Shown here piece by piece: positions 40,574 to 49,193 of a stretch of 64,000 bases of DNA. The notes below the pieces were generated by a model. It did not search any database and was not told the DNA's origin. It worked only from the letters and a program-made list of their open reading frames with translations. Source of the DNA: Rhodopseudomonas pentothenatexigens (GTDB taxonomy: Bacteria > Pseudomonadota > Alphaproteobacteria > Rhizobiales > Xanthobacteraceae); NCBI RefSeq assembly GCF_900218015.1, contig NZ_UFQQ01000015.1, positions 1 through 64,000 of the forward strand, written 5' to 3'. The position numbers and the translations under genes are program-made. The stretch's first letter is position 1, and each line of letters starts with the position of its first letter.

Positions 40574-40622
40574 AAGATATATCATGAAAGATCTAGGTCA
40601 AGATCAGTCTGTGATATATCTT
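40574..40622. promoter_or_regulatory. Inverted repeat operator candidate for PadR
   Basis: AAGATATATCA (40574-40584) and TGATATATCTT (40612-40622) are perfect 11-base inverted repeats with a 27-base spacer, right before the padR start on the minus strand. Each arm also holds the shorter palindrome GATATATC. AT-rich composition suits a promoter/operator. Confidence 0.6.
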
Positions 40623-40658
40623 CATGGCTAACGAAGACGTTCGGGTAGTTTTGCTCGG

Positions 40659-41678
40659 TCAGGCCTGTTCGGACAGCGGGTGCAGGTCGCGCACCAAGCT
40701 CTTCAGCCGCTCCTCGACCACGTGGGTGTAGATCTGGGTGGTCGAGATATCGCTGTGGCCGAGCAGCGTCTGCACGATCCGCAGGTCGGCGCCGTTGTGC
40801 AAGAGATGGCTGGCGAAGGCGTGGCGCAGCACGTGCGGGCTCACCAGGCGCGGGGACAGCCCGGCGCGCGCCGCCAAGTCTTTCAGATCCCGGGCGAAAT
40901 GCTGGCGGGTGAGGTGCCCGCTCTCGCCGAAGGATGGAAACAGCCACTTCGAAGCCGGCGTGCCCTTGGGGTCTTTGGCGGCGTCCGCAACCTCTTCGAG
41001 ATAGCGACTCATCGCCTGCTTGGCGCCGGCGTTGAGCGGCACCAGCCGCTCCTTGTCGCCCTTGCCGCGAACCACGATCATCCTGGCGTCGCGCCGGGCC
41101 GCCGACAGTGGCAGCGACACAAGCTCGGAGACGCGCAGCCCGGTCGCATAGAGCACCTCCAGCAGGCAGTTCAACCGCGCTGCTCTCAGCCGTGCCGTTC
41201 CTTCCGCTGCATCGGCCTCCTGCCGCGCGCAGGCAAGCAGCCGGTCGACGTCGGCGATCGACAGCACTTTCGGCAGGCTGCGGCCGCGCTTGGGGCCTGA
41301 CAGGATCGCGGCCGGGTCGTCGGCCCGGATCCGCTCGCTGAGCAGAAACCGGAACAGATGCCGCAGCGCCGACAGCCGCCGTGCGACGCTGGAGGTGGCG
41401 AAGCCGCGCTTATCGAGATCAGCCAGATAGCTGCGCAGCGCCGCGGTGTCGGCGGAGCCGATGCCGAGCCGACGGCGGGCCAGAAAATGCGACAGATCAG
41501 CCAGATCGCGCCGATAGGCGTCGAGCGTGTTGGCGGAAGCGCCCTGCTCGGCCGCGATCATGTCGAGAAACAGCTCGGTCAAGCCCGCATCCGAATACGA
41601 GGTCGGGCGCAGCGGCGCCTGGCCGGTTTCAGGCTCCGTCGCCACGGCAGCAGCCGTTGATTTTCGCGGTCGTCGCAT
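40659..41678 (-). CDS. xerD: Tyrosine site-specific recombinase XerD
   Basis: This 339-residue protein resolves chromosome dimers at dif with XerC. The N-terminal SAM-like core-binding domain includes FLDMIAAEQGASANTLDAYRRD. The catalytic residues are all visible: Arg in YATGLRVSEL, Lys in VRGKGDKERLVP, His-x-x-Arg in PHVLRHAFASHLL, His in LLGHSDISTTQIYTHV and the nucleophile Tyr in the same block. No dif site was found in the window. The XerD choice (over XerC) is based on the local sequence HVLRHAFASHLLHNGADLR and on position next to aroK, as in related genomes. Confidence 0.93.
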   Translation of the reverse strand: MRRPRKSTAAAVATEPETGQAPLRPTSYSDAGLTELFLDMIAAEQGASANTLDAYRRDLADLSHFLARRRLGIGSADTAALRSYLADLDKRGFATSSVARRLSALRHLFRFLLSERIRADDPAAILSGPKRGRSLPKVLSIADVDRLLACARQEADAAEGTARLRAARLNCLLEVLYATGLRVSELVSLPLSAARRDARMIVVRGKGDKERLVPLNAGAKQAMSRYLEEVADAAKDPKGTPASKWLFPSFGESGHLTRQHFARDLKDLAARAGLSPRLVSPHVLRHAFASHLLHNGADLRIVQTLLGHSDISTTQIYTHVVEERLKSLVRDLHPLSEQA

Positions 41679-41694
41679 CCGACCAGCCTAGCGT

Positions 41695-41841
41695 CTATTT
41701 CTTGAGAAACTTGTCCGGCTGGATGGTCACCGTCATTTCCCGGGTGTTCGGCCCGACGAAATGCGCCAGCGCGAAAACCACCCCGTAAATTATACCGCCG
41801 GCCACGGCGATCACCGTGAGGAATCGGAACAAGGTGGGCAT
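41695..41841 (-). CDS. Small conserved membrane protein (48 residues)
   Basis: The frame reads MPTLFRFLTVIAVAGGIIYG, then VVFALAHFVGPNTREMTVTI and QPDKFLKK. It has one transmembrane helix (residues about 6-28) and a short polar C-terminus. It lies 16 bases before xerD on the same strand and is divergent from aroK. Codon use is coding-like throughout. I recall similar short proteins upstream of xerD in Bradyrhizobium relatives, sometimes misnamed as histidine kinase. No function is known. Confidence 0.75.
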   Translation of the reverse strand: MPTLFRFLTVIAVAGGIIYGVVFALAHFVGPNTREMTVTIQPDKFLKK

Positions 41842-41976
41842 ACGCTGATCTCGGCGCGGCGTTGGAGCGGGGATGGGCGACTACGACCATGTTCGCCCGG
41901 TCCTTGCAAGAGACGCTGGCCTGCGCGGCGACCGGGGTAGTATAGCTGGCCCTTTCAGTCCCCACGGATGCCGCGA

Positions 41977-42591
41977 ATGTCTGAAACCGCACCGACGGCT
42001 GCTGCCGGCAGGTCCCAGGAAGCCGAGATCGTCGCGGCACTGGATGATCGTCCGGTCGTGCTGATCGGAATGATGGGCGCAGGCAAATCGACCGTCGGAC
42101 GCCGCTTGGCGCTGCGGCTCGGTCTGCCGTTTCTCGATGCCGACACCGAGATCGAGCATGCCGCGGCGATGACCATCCCGGAGATCTTCGAAACCCACGG
42201 CGAGCCGCATTTCCGCGACGGCGAGGCCCGGGTGATCGCCCGGCTGCTGGACGGCGGCGCCAAGGTGCTGGCGACCGGCGGCGGCGCGTTCATGCGGGAG
42301 GAGACCCGCGACCGGATTCGCCACAAGGCGATCTCGCTGTGGCTCGAAGCCGACGCCGATGTGATTCTGCGCCGGGTCAAGCGCCGCGCCGACCGCCCGC
42401 TGCTGAAGACCCCCGATCCGGCCGGCACCATCGCGCGCCTGATCTCCGAGCGCTATCCGCTGTATCGGGAAGCCGACATCACCATCGCGTCCCGCGACGT
42501 GCCGCACGAGAAGATCGTCGAGGAATGCGTCGCCGCCCTGCACGCTTATCTGTGCGGTGCACCCGCCTCCACCCCAAGCGAGACCTCATGA
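41977..42591 (+). CDS. aroK: Shikimate kinase
   Basis: This 204-residue P-loop kinase phosphorylates shikimate at the 3-OH in chorismate synthesis. Walker A is GMMGAGKST (Lys-37). The shikimate-binding residues are in DADTEIEH and in the motif EIFETHGEPHFRDGE, followed by VLATGGGAF. The lid has RRADRPLL. ATG 41977 is preferred to an ATG at 41968; both are in frame. The stop overlaps the aroB start (ATGA), so the two are translated together. Confidence 0.96.
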   Translation: MSETAPTAAAGRSQEAEIVAALDDRPVVLIGMMGAGKSTVGRRLALRLGLPFLDADTEIEHAAAMTIPEIFETHGEPHFRDGEARVIARLLDGGAKVLATGGGAFMREETRDRIRHKAISLWLEADADVILRRVKRRADRPLLKTPDPAGTIARLISERYPLYREADITIASRDVPHEKIVEECVAALHAYLCGAPASTPSETS

Positions 42592-43733
42592 ACGCCCCGC
42601 AGAAGAATTCCACGCCGATCACCGTCGAGGTCGCACTCGGCGACCGCACCTACGAGATCCTGATCGGTCGCGACGTGCTCGGCTCGCTCGGAACGCGGAT
42701 CGCCAGGCTCCGCCCCGGCGCCCGCACCGCGATCGTCACCGATCGCACCGTGGCGAAGACGTGGCTGAAGCGCACCGAAGAGGTGCTGGATCAGGCTGGC
42801 ATTGCACATGCCTCGGTGATCGTCGGCGAAGGCGAAAACTCCAAGACCTATGCGGGGCTTCAGCAGGTCTGCGAGGCGCTGATCGCCGCCAGGATCGAGC
42901 GCAACGATCTGGTGATTGCGCTCGGCGGCGGCGTGATCGGCGACCTTGCCGGCTTCTCGGCGTCGCTGCTGCGCCGCGGCGTCGACTTCGTGCAGGTGCC
43001 GACCTCGCTGCTCGCCCAGGTCGATTCCTCGGTCGGCGGCAAGACCGGGATCAACTCGCCGCAGGGCAAGAACCTGATCGGCACATTCCATCAGCCGGTG
43101 CTGGTGCTGGCCGACACCGCCGTCCTCGACACGCTGTCGCCGCGGCAGTTTCGTGCCGGCTACGCCGAAGTTGCGAAATACGGCGCACTCGGCGACGAGG
43201 CGTTCTTCACTTGGCTCGAAGCCAACCATGCCGAACTGTTCAGCGGCGGCGCCGCACGCGAGCACGCGGTCGCTACCTCGTGTCGGGCGAAGGCTGCGAT
43301 CGTCGCCCGCGACGAGCGCGAGACCGGCGAACGCGCGCTGCTCAATCTCGGCCACACCTTCGGCCACGCGCTGGAAGCGGCGACCGGATTCTCCGAGCGG
43401 CTGTTTCACGGCGAGGGGGTCGCGATCGGCATGGTGCTGGCTGCGGAGTTCTCCGCCGAACGCGGCATGATGCCGGCCTCCGATGCGCAGCGGCTGGCGA
43501 AGCATCTCGCCGACGTTGGGCTCCCGACGCGGCTGCAGGACATCGCCGGCTTCGCCCAGGAAGGCCTCGCCGACGCCGACGCGCTGATGGCGCTGATGGC
43601 ACAGGACAAGAAGGTCAAGCGCGGCGAACTCACCTTCATCCTGATGGAAGGCATCGGCCGCGCCGTGATCGCCAACAAAGTCGAACCGGCGCCGGTACGG
43701 GATTTCCTGCAGCGGAAGCTGGCGCAGACCTGA
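42588..43733 (+). CDS. aroB: 3-dehydroquinate synthase
   Basis: This 381-residue NAD+- and metal-dependent cyclase makes 3-dehydroquinate from DAHP. Seen: nucleotide-binding VIALGGGVIGDLAGFSAS, PTSLLAQVDSSVGGKTGIN, GYAEVAKYGALGD (Glu metal ligand), and the zinc His in NLGHTFGHALEAATGF and LFHGEGVAIGM. It is coupled to aroK by a four-base overlap. The next gene (DUF21/CBS) starts 42 bases after the stop and may be cotranscribed. Confidence 0.97.
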   Translation: MNAPQKNSTPITVEVALGDRTYEILIGRDVLGSLGTRIARLRPGARTAIVTDRTVAKTWLKRTEEVLDQAGIAHASVIVGEGENSKTYAGLQQVCEALIAARIERNDLVIALGGGVIGDLAGFSASLLRRGVDFVQVPTSLLAQVDSSVGGKTGINSPQGKNLIGTFHQPVLVLADTAVLDTLSPRQFRAGYAEVAKYGALGDEAFFTWLEANHAELFSGGAAREHAVATSCRAKAAIVARDERETGERALLNLGHTFGHALEAATGFSERLFHGEGVAIGMVLAAEFSAERGMMPASDAQRLAKHLADVGLPTRLQDIAGFAQEGLADADALMALMAQDKKVKRGELTFILMEGIGRAVIANKVEPAPVRDFLQRKLAQT

Positions 43734-43775
43734 GCTGCGCCGCGTCGCGGTCGCCGCGGCCAACCCAAGAGCATC

Positions 43776-45143
43776 ATGAACTCGACTCTGAGCAACGTCC
43801 TGATCGCGGTCCTGCTGCTGGCCGCCAACGCGTTCTACGTCGCGGCGGAATTCGCGCTGGTGCGCAGCCGCGGCTTTCGCATCAAGGCGATGGTGGAGAA
43901 ACGGCGGTTCGGTGCCGATCTGGTGCAGCATATTCTCGGCAACGTCGAGGCGTATCTCGCCTGCTGCCAGCTCGGTATCACCATGGCGTCGCTCGGCCTC
44001 GGCTGGGTCGGCGAGCCGACCGTGTCGGCGCTGCTCGCGCCGGTGCTGCAACCGATGGGCCTGTCCGAGTCGGCCCAGCACTTCATCGCGTTTCTCGGCG
44101 GCTTTCTGTTCTTCTCGTCTTTGCACATCGTGATCGGCGAACAGGTGCCGAAAACACTGGCGATCCGTCAGCCGGAGCCGGTGTCGCAGTGGATCGCCTA
44201 TCCGCTGCACCTATCCTTCATTCTGCTGTATCCGCTGAACTGGCTGCTGAACCAGGCCTCGCGCGGCATCCTGAGGCTGCTCGGCGTCGAGGAGAATTCC
44301 GAGCACGAGATCCTGACCGACGTCGAGATCGAGGGGCTGGTCGGCGAATCCGCCGAGCACGGCAAGATCGAAAGCGGCGAGGCCGAGTACATCCAGAACG
44401 TGTTCCGGTTCGGCGAATTGGTGGTGTCGGACGTGATGGTGCACCGGACCTCGATGGTCACCATCAACGCCGATCAGCCCACCGAACAGCTGGTGAAGGA
44501 GGTTCTTGCCACCGAATACACCCGCGTGCCGCTGTGGCGCGACAAGCCGGAAAACATCATCGGCGTGCTCCACGCCAAGGATCTGCTACGCGCCTTGCGC
44601 GCTGCCGACGGCGACGCATCCAAGCTCGACATCGCCAAGATCCTGCTGCAGCCATGGTTCGTGCCGGAGATGCGCCCGGTTTCCGAACAGCTCAAGGCGT
44701 TCCGCACCCGCAAGACTCACTTCGCCCTGGTGGTCGACGAATACGGCGAAGTCGAAGGCATGGTGACGCTCGAAGACATCCTCGAGGAGATCGTCGGCGA
44801 CATCTCGGACGAACACGACGTGGTGGTTGCCGGCGTCCGCACCCAGCCCGACGGCTCGGTGGTGGTCGACGGCTCGGTGCCGATCCGCGATCTCAACCGC
44901 GCGATGGACTGGAATCTGCCGGACGAAGAGGCCACCACGGTGGCGGGCCTGGTGATTCACGAGGCGCGGTCGATCCCGGAGCGCGGCCAGAACTTCACCT
45001 TCCACGGCTTCCGCTTCCGGGTTCTGCGCCGCGAGCGCAACCGCATCACCGCGCTACGGATCTCGCCGGTGCCGGGCGAAGGAGCCGTCGAAATCGTCGA
45101 GAAGAAGAAACTCAGGAAGGCCCGCGCCGGCCCTGCGCTGTGA
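43776..45143 (+). CDS. CNNM/CorC/HlyC-type protein (DUF21, CBS pair, CorC domain)
   Basis: This 455-residue membrane protein has an N-terminal DUF21 domain with four helices (VLIAVLLLAANAFYVAAEFALVRSR at the start; AYLACCQLGITMASLGLGW). A tandem CBS module (VVSDVMVHRTSMVTINADQP and HFALVVDEYGEVEGMVTLED) and a C-terminal CorC_HlyC domain (VDGSVPIRDLNRAMDW) follow. Proteins of this make-up are linked to Mg2+ or Co2+ efflux and stress resistance; the old name hemolysin is misleading. It lies after aroB on the same strand, an arrangement common in this family of bacteria. Confidence 0.9.
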   Translation: MNSTLSNVLIAVLLLAANAFYVAAEFALVRSRGFRIKAMVEKRRFGADLVQHILGNVEAYLACCQLGITMASLGLGWVGEPTVSALLAPVLQPMGLSESAQHFIAFLGGFLFFSSLHIVIGEQVPKTLAIRQPEPVSQWIAYPLHLSFILLYPLNWLLNQASRGILRLLGVEENSEHEILTDVEIEGLVGESAEHGKIESGEAEYIQNVFRFGELVVSDVMVHRTSMVTINADQPTEQLVKEVLATEYTRVPLWRDKPENIIGVLHAKDLLRALRAADGDASKLDIAKILLQPWFVPEMRPVSEQLKAFRTRKTHFALVVDEYGEVEGMVTLEDILEEIVGDISDEHDVVVAGVRTQPDGSVVVDGSVPIRDLNRAMDWNLPDEEATTVAGLVIHEARSIPERGQNFTFHGFRFRVLRRERNRITALRISPVPGEGAVEIVEKKKLRKARAGPAL

Positions 45144-45161
45144 GCGGCGCCCGCGACGCGC

Positions 45162-45431
45162 TCATGCTTCGCCCGGCGCTTTGGCCTTGATCGCCAGCGC
45201 GTGGACGCCGCCCTTCAGTTCCGGCGCCAGCAGCTCGTTGACCATGCGATGACGATCGATCCGGCTCTTGCCCGAGAAGGCCGCCGACACGATATTCACC
45301 CGGAAATGAGTTTCGCTGCGACCGGCGTGGCCGGCGTGACCTTCGTGCAGATTGGATTCGTCGATGACGTCGAGGCTTTCCGGCGTGAAAGCTTCGCGCA
45401 ACTTCTGCGTGATAGTGTCCTGCGTGCCCAT
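45162..45431 (-). CDS. bolA: BolA-family protein
   Basis: This 89-residue protein has the BolA core DVIDESNLHEGHAGHAGRSE and the helix SRIDRHRMVNELLAPELKGGVHALAIKAK. BolA proteins pair with monothiol glutaredoxins in Fe-S/iron handling and can act as regulators. The conserved His residues that bind the cluster are present (HEGHAGH and GVHAL). It is divergent from the J-domain gene; the 118-base gap should hold both promoters. Confidence 0.92.
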   Translation of the reverse strand: MGTQDTITQKLREAFTPESLDVIDESNLHEGHAGHAGRSETHFRVNIVSAAFSGKSRIDRHRMVNELLAPELKGGVHALAIKAKAPGEA

Positions 45432-45549
45432 GCGCTGATGCCCACCGTCGGCCGTTGTTTCGTCAAACCCGTCTGCGACGCATCAACCGGGGGCTCGCCC
45501 GGAATGTCAAGACTTGAAGCCCAAAGCGTTGCGTAGTCAAAGTTCGCCC

Positions 45550-46194
45550 ATGCCAATCGACTCGTCCAAGTTCTTCGACAAGATCCGCGTCAAGCCGCGG
45601 GCCGCCGAGGCGGCGCGGGAGGCCGCGCGCGAGCAGGTGCGGATGTGCGATGCACCCGGCTGCACCAGCCGCGCCGCGCACCGCGCGCCGAAGGGGCGCG
45701 GTCACGAGAAGGATTACTGGCATTTCTGTCTCAATCACGTCCGCGAATTCAACCAGGGCTACAACTTCTTCCAAGGGATGAATCCCGACGACGTCGCGCG
45801 CTATCAGAAGGATGCGCTGACCGGACATCGGCCGACCTGGAAGATGGGGCAGAACGGCGCCCGCAGCCGCGCCCGCAGCCCGGAGGATCTCGAAGGCGCC
45901 GCCGATCCGTTCAACGTGTTCAACGAATTCACCGGCAGCAGCCGCCGTCGTCGCGGTCCGGATCCAGCCGACGAGGTGCGCGCCGAGCCGCGCAAGGTGT
46001 TCAACGCCGAGCGCAAGGCGCTGCAGGTGATGGGGCTGGACAGCGACGCCACGCTGGAAGTGGTCAAGGCCAAGTACAAGGCGCTGGTGAAACAGCATCA
46101 CCCCGACGCCAACGGCGGCGACCGCTCGACCGAAGACCGCCTGATCGAAATCATCAAGGCGTACAATTATCTGAAGACGGTGGTTCGGAGCTGA
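45550..46194 (+). CDS. J-domain protein with C-terminal DnaJ domain
   Basis: This 214-residue protein has a C-terminal J-domain: ALQVMGLDSDATLEVVKAKY with the HPD motif in QHHPDANGGD and a final YNYLKTVV. The N-terminal half contains a Cys pattern (RMCDAPGCTSRAAHRAP and WHFCLNHVREFNQGYNFF), possibly metal-binding, and no Gly/Phe or zinc-finger region. It probably stimulates an Hsp70 for a special client, not general folding. This architecture is common in Alphaproteobacteria. It is divergent from bolA. Confidence 0.88.
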   Translation: MPIDSSKFFDKIRVKPRAAEAAREAAREQVRMCDAPGCTSRAAHRAPKGRGHEKDYWHFCLNHVREFNQGYNFFQGMNPDDVARYQKDALTGHRPTWKMGQNGARSRARSPEDLEGAADPFNVFNEFTGSSRRRRGPDPADEVRAEPRKVFNAERKALQVMGLDSDATLEVVKAKYKALVKQHHPDANGGDRSTEDRLIEIIKAYNYLKTVVRS

Positions 46195-46245
46195 ACCACC
46201 CGGCGGGCGCAACGGACCGCGCGGCCTTCTGGCTGTTCGCCGGGC

Positions 46246-46869
46246 TCAGGCCGACGTCGGCGTGCCCTTCCATCGCCGATACGCCCACACGCCGAGCAGC
46301 AGCATCCCGACGACCCCGGCGATCACCGGCAGCCAGTGATGCAGCGTCGCGTGGCTTCGCTCCAGCATCGTGGCCGCGAGCACGCCCGGCAGCACATGGG
46401 CCGGCGCCCAGATCAGGATCGCCAGGATATCGACCGAGAAAAACCGGCGCGGTGTCATCTGCAACGCGCCGGCAGTCACCGGCACGAAAGCCCGGATCGG
46501 CGGCACGAACCGGCCGAGCAGCACCGCCCAGGTGCCCCAGCGCAGGAAGAAGGCTTCGGCGCGCGCCGCGAGGTCCGGAGAGTTCGACAGCGGCCAGGCG
46601 CTGAGAATCCGTCGCTGCGCGCGGCGGCCCGTCCAGTACGCGGCGCCGTCGCCGATCGCTGCGCCGGCGATCGCCGAGGCGAGCACGCCAAACGGGTTTA
46701 ATTCGCCACCGGGAATCAGCGCGCTCAGCGCCAGGATCACGGTCGACCCCGGCACAAGCGATCCGACCACCGGCACCGCTTCGAGCAGCGCCGCCAGGAA
46801 CAGTGCCAGATAGGCCCAGCCGGCATGCGCCGCGGCGAACTGCACCAGCGAATCGAGCAACGCGCTCAA
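46246..46869 (-). CDS. DedA/VTT-family membrane protein
   Basis: This 207-residue protein has hydrophobic helices and the DedA core: VPVVGSLVPGSTVILALSAL, AGAAIGDGAAYWTGRR, and FFLRWGTWAVLLGRFVPPIRAFVPVTAG with the conserved Arg and Pro residues. Members move lipids such as undecaprenyl phosphate across the membrane or support proton-motive-force-linked homeostasis. It is convergent with the J-domain gene. ATG 46869. Confidence 0.9.
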   Translation of the reverse strand: MSALLDSLVQFAAAHAGWAYLALFLAALLEAVPVVGSLVPGSTVILALSALIPGGELNPFGVLASAIAGAAIGDGAAYWTGRRAQRRILSAWPLSNSPDLAARAEAFFLRWGTWAVLLGRFVPPIRAFVPVTAGALQMTPRRFFSVDILAILIWAPAHVLPGVLAATMLERSHATLHHWLPVIAGVVGMLLLGVWAYRRWKGTPTSA

Positions 46870-47148
46870 GACGATTTGCGCTCCTGGAGGTGCGGCATGG
46901 ACGATCGCAGCAGCTTACGACCCGCGCCCTGCTGAAAAGTTGCGCGCGGGCTGAGCATTGCCCGCCGGATTCGCAACACAGCCTTCACAAAACCGCTTCT
47001 CGCTCCTATCTCAATGAAACATCGATGGAACTTTGATCAAGCGGCGGGCTTCTGCGGATCGCGGCTCTCTGCTAGGGTTCAATTCCGCACTCAACCGCAT
47101 CCACCATGAAGATCGGGTTTCGGGCGCGTCCGGGACCACGGAGGATTG

Positions 47149-48144
47149 ATGACCGCCGCCACGACCACTGCCTCGGAGATCACCGGCCTTCCCGACATGA
47201 ACGTGTCGGTCCGGCAGGTCTTCGGCATCGACAGCGATCTTGAAGTTCCGGCCTATTCCGAGGTCGACCCCCACGTACCGGACGTCGATCCGGATTACCG
47301 CTTCGATCGCGCCACCACGCTCGCCATCCTGGCCGGATTCGCCAAGAACCGCCGCGTCATGGTCACCGGCTTCCACGGCACCGGCAAGTCGACCCACATC
47401 GAGCAGGTCGCAGCACGGCTGAACTGGCCGTGCGTCCGCGTCAATCTCGACAGCCACATCAGCCGCATCGACCTGGTCGGCAAGGACGCCATCGTGGTGC
47501 GCGACGGCAAGCAGGTCACTGAATTCCGCGACGGCATCCTGCCCTGGGCGCTGCAGCACAATGTCGCGCTGGTGTTCGACGAGTACGACGCCGGCCGACC
47601 CGACGTGATGTTCGTGATCCAGCGCGTGCTGGAAGTCTCCGGCCGGCTGACGCTGCTCGATCAGAACAAGGTGATCAAGCCGCATCCGGCGTTCCGGCTG
47701 TTCGCCACCGCCAACACCATCGGTCTCGGCGACACCTCGGGCCTGTATCACGGCACGCAGCAGATCAACCAAGGCCAGATGGACCGCTGGTCGATCGTCA
47801 CCACGCTGAACTATCTGCCGCACGACGAGGAGGTCGAAATCATCCTCGCCAAGGCCAAGCACTACCGCAACCCGGAAGGCCGCGACACCGTCGGCAAGAT
47901 GGTGCGGCTCGCCGATCTGACGCGGAACGCCTTCGCCAACGGCGACCTGTCGACGGTGATGAGCCCGCGCACGGTGATCACCTGGGCGGAGAACGCCGAG
48001 ATCTTCGGTGACCTCGGCTTCGCGTTCCGCGTGACCTTCCTCAACAAATGCGACGAGCTGGAGCGACCGCTGGTCGCCGAATTCTACCAGCGCTGCTTCA
48101 ACGCCGAGCTGCCGGAAAGCTCAGTGAACGTGGCGATGAGCTGA
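47149..48144 (+). CDS. cobS: Cobaltochelatase subunit CobS
   Basis: This 331-residue AAA+ ATPase subunit of the oxygen-dependent (CobNST) cobaltochelatase acts in cobalamin synthesis. Walker A is [10 protein letters not shown] (Lys-80), Walker [14 protein letters not shown], and [20 protein letters not shown] matches the sensor region. It forms rings with CobT that drive cobalt insertion by CobN into hydrogenobyrinate a,c-diamide. GGAGG lies four bases before ATG 47149. In this window cobT lies downstream but two DUF29 genes intervene. No cobalamin riboswitch is evident upstream (46870-47148). Confidence 0.96.
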   Translation: MTAATTTASEITGLPDMNVSVRQVFGIDSDLEVPAYSEVDPHVPDVDPDYRFDRATTLAILAGFAKNRRVMVTGFHGTGKSTHIEQVAARLNWPCVRVNLDSHISRIDLVGKDAIVVRDGKQVTEFRDGILPWALQHNVALVFDEYDAGRPDVMFVIQRVLEVSGRLTLLDQNKVIKPHPAFRLFATANTIGLGDTSGLYHGTQQINQGQMDRWSIVTTLNYLPHDEEVEIILAKAKHYRNPEGRDTVGKMVRLADLTRNAFANGDLSTVMSPRTVITWAENAEIFGDLGFAFRVTFLNKCDELERPLVAEFYQRCFNAELPESSVNVAMS

Positions 48145-48151
48145 TGCAACA

Positions 48152-48177
48152 GCCTCTCCTCGCCAGCGGGGAGAGGC
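48152..48177. repeat. Hairpin between cobS and the first DUF29 gene
   Basis: GCCTCTCC / GGAGAGGC encloses a 10-base loop, in the style of dispersed GC-rich palindromes. There is no T-run, so it is a doubtful terminator. It also supplies G-rich bases just upstream of the SD of the next gene. Confidence 0.5.
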
Positions 48178-48189
48178 GGAAGGCAGGCG

Positions 48190-48699
48190 ATGACAACCGA
48201 CACCAAGCAGCGCAAGGATCGGCTCGAACCGACAGTGACGTCAAAGACGCCGCGCCGGTATAGCGACGATCTTTACGGCTGGGTCGAGGATCAGATCGCG
48301 CTGCTGCGGGCGAACGAGGTCGGATCGATCGATGCCTCCCACGTCACGCAGGAGTTGGCCGAGTTGGGACGCAGCGAATTCCAGAGGCTGGTCAGCGCCA
48401 TTCGCCTCGTTCTGCACCACCTCTTGAAATGGGACTACCAGCCTGAGCGACGCTCGCGCAGCTGGGCGATCACAATAAGGCAGCAGCGCAGGCATATTGC
48501 TTACGAGATCAAGGACAGCCCGAGCCTAAAGTCGAAAATCAAGGAAGCTACCGTTCGCGCCTATCTCGACGCCGTCGACGACGTCCATCGTGAGACGGGG
48601 CTGGCCGAGAGCGTTTTTCCCGAGACATGTCCTTATGACTGGGACGCGATCACGCTGCGCCCCGTTTCTTGGGACGACGTTGATCATTCGAATCGATGA
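48190..48699 (+). CDS. DUF29 family protein (first of a tandem pair)
   Basis: This 169-residue protein has the DUF29 pattern DDLYGWVEDQIALLRANEVG, IDASHVTQELAELGRSE, LHHLLKWDYQPERRSRSW and a C-terminal FPETCPYDWD. The function of the family is unknown; it is often found in multiple copies in cyanobacteria and in scattered other genomes. Codon use is less biased toward G/C in third position than in cobS and cobT, which hints at later arrival. The stop overlaps the next start (ATGA at 48696-48699). Confidence 0.9.
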   Translation: MTTDTKQRKDRLEPTVTSKTPRRYSDDLYGWVEDQIALLRANEVGSIDASHVTQELAELGRSEFQRLVSAIRLVLHHLLKWDYQPERRSRSWAITIRQQRRHIAYEIKDSPSLKSKIKEATVRAYLDAVDDVHRETGLAESVFPETCPYDWDAITLRPVSWDDVDHSNR

Positions 48700-49193
48700 C
48701 AGCGGACACACTCGGCAACACCGAGCCTGGTTGTCGATCCTACGAGACCGACTACTACGGCTGGATCCAGGATCAGATCGCGCTGTTGAAGGCAGGGCGG
48801 CTGTCGGAGATCGATGTCCAGAACATCGCCGAAGAGATCAAGGACGTCGGGACTCGGCAATACGACAGACTTGAGAATGCCGCTCGGGCGCTGATTTACA
48901 ATCTGCTGAAATGGGATCTTCAGCCGGACCGGCGGTCGCAGAGCATGGTGTTTTCGATCGACGCCCACCGCGATCGCATTGCGCGCCTGCTCGATCGCAA
49001 TCCCAGTCTCGCGGCCCGCGCGCCAGAGGCGCTCGCCGAAGGTTATCATTATGCGATCTACGACATGATCCGGGATTCCGATTTGCCCGACTCGGCCTTC
49101 GCGCCTGATTGCCCTTATGATTGGGAGACGATCCGGGGCCGGCTGGTCGAATTCCAAGGCGCCGAGTCACCCGACGGCAGCGAGCACCCATGA
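48696..49193 (+). CDS. DUF29 family protein (second of a tandem pair)
   Basis: This 165-residue paralogue of the preceding gene has the matching blocks [52 protein letters not shown] and [16 protein letters not shown]. It overlaps the first DUF29 gene and cobT by four bases each (ATGA), so all three are translationally chained. The function is unknown. The pair probably arose by duplication and then diverged; identity between them is moderate by eye. Confidence 0.9.
   Translation: MTADTLGNTEPGCRSYETDYYGWIQDQIALLKAGRLSEIDVQNIAEEIKDVGTRQYDRLENAARALIYNLLKWDLQPDRRSQSMVFSIDAHRDRIARLLDRNPSLAARAPEALAEGYHYAIYDMIRDSDLPDSAFAPDCPYDWETIRGRLVEFQGAESPDGSEHP

Noticed and set aside
40659-41678. Integrase of a mobile element
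   Set aside because: Size, catalytic pattern and the core-gene neighbours fit chromosomal XerD; no attachment repeats or cargo genes are near.
46870-47148. Cobalamin riboswitch before cobS
   Set aside because: I looked for the conserved B12-box type pattern and found none by eye; a covariance model search would be decisive.
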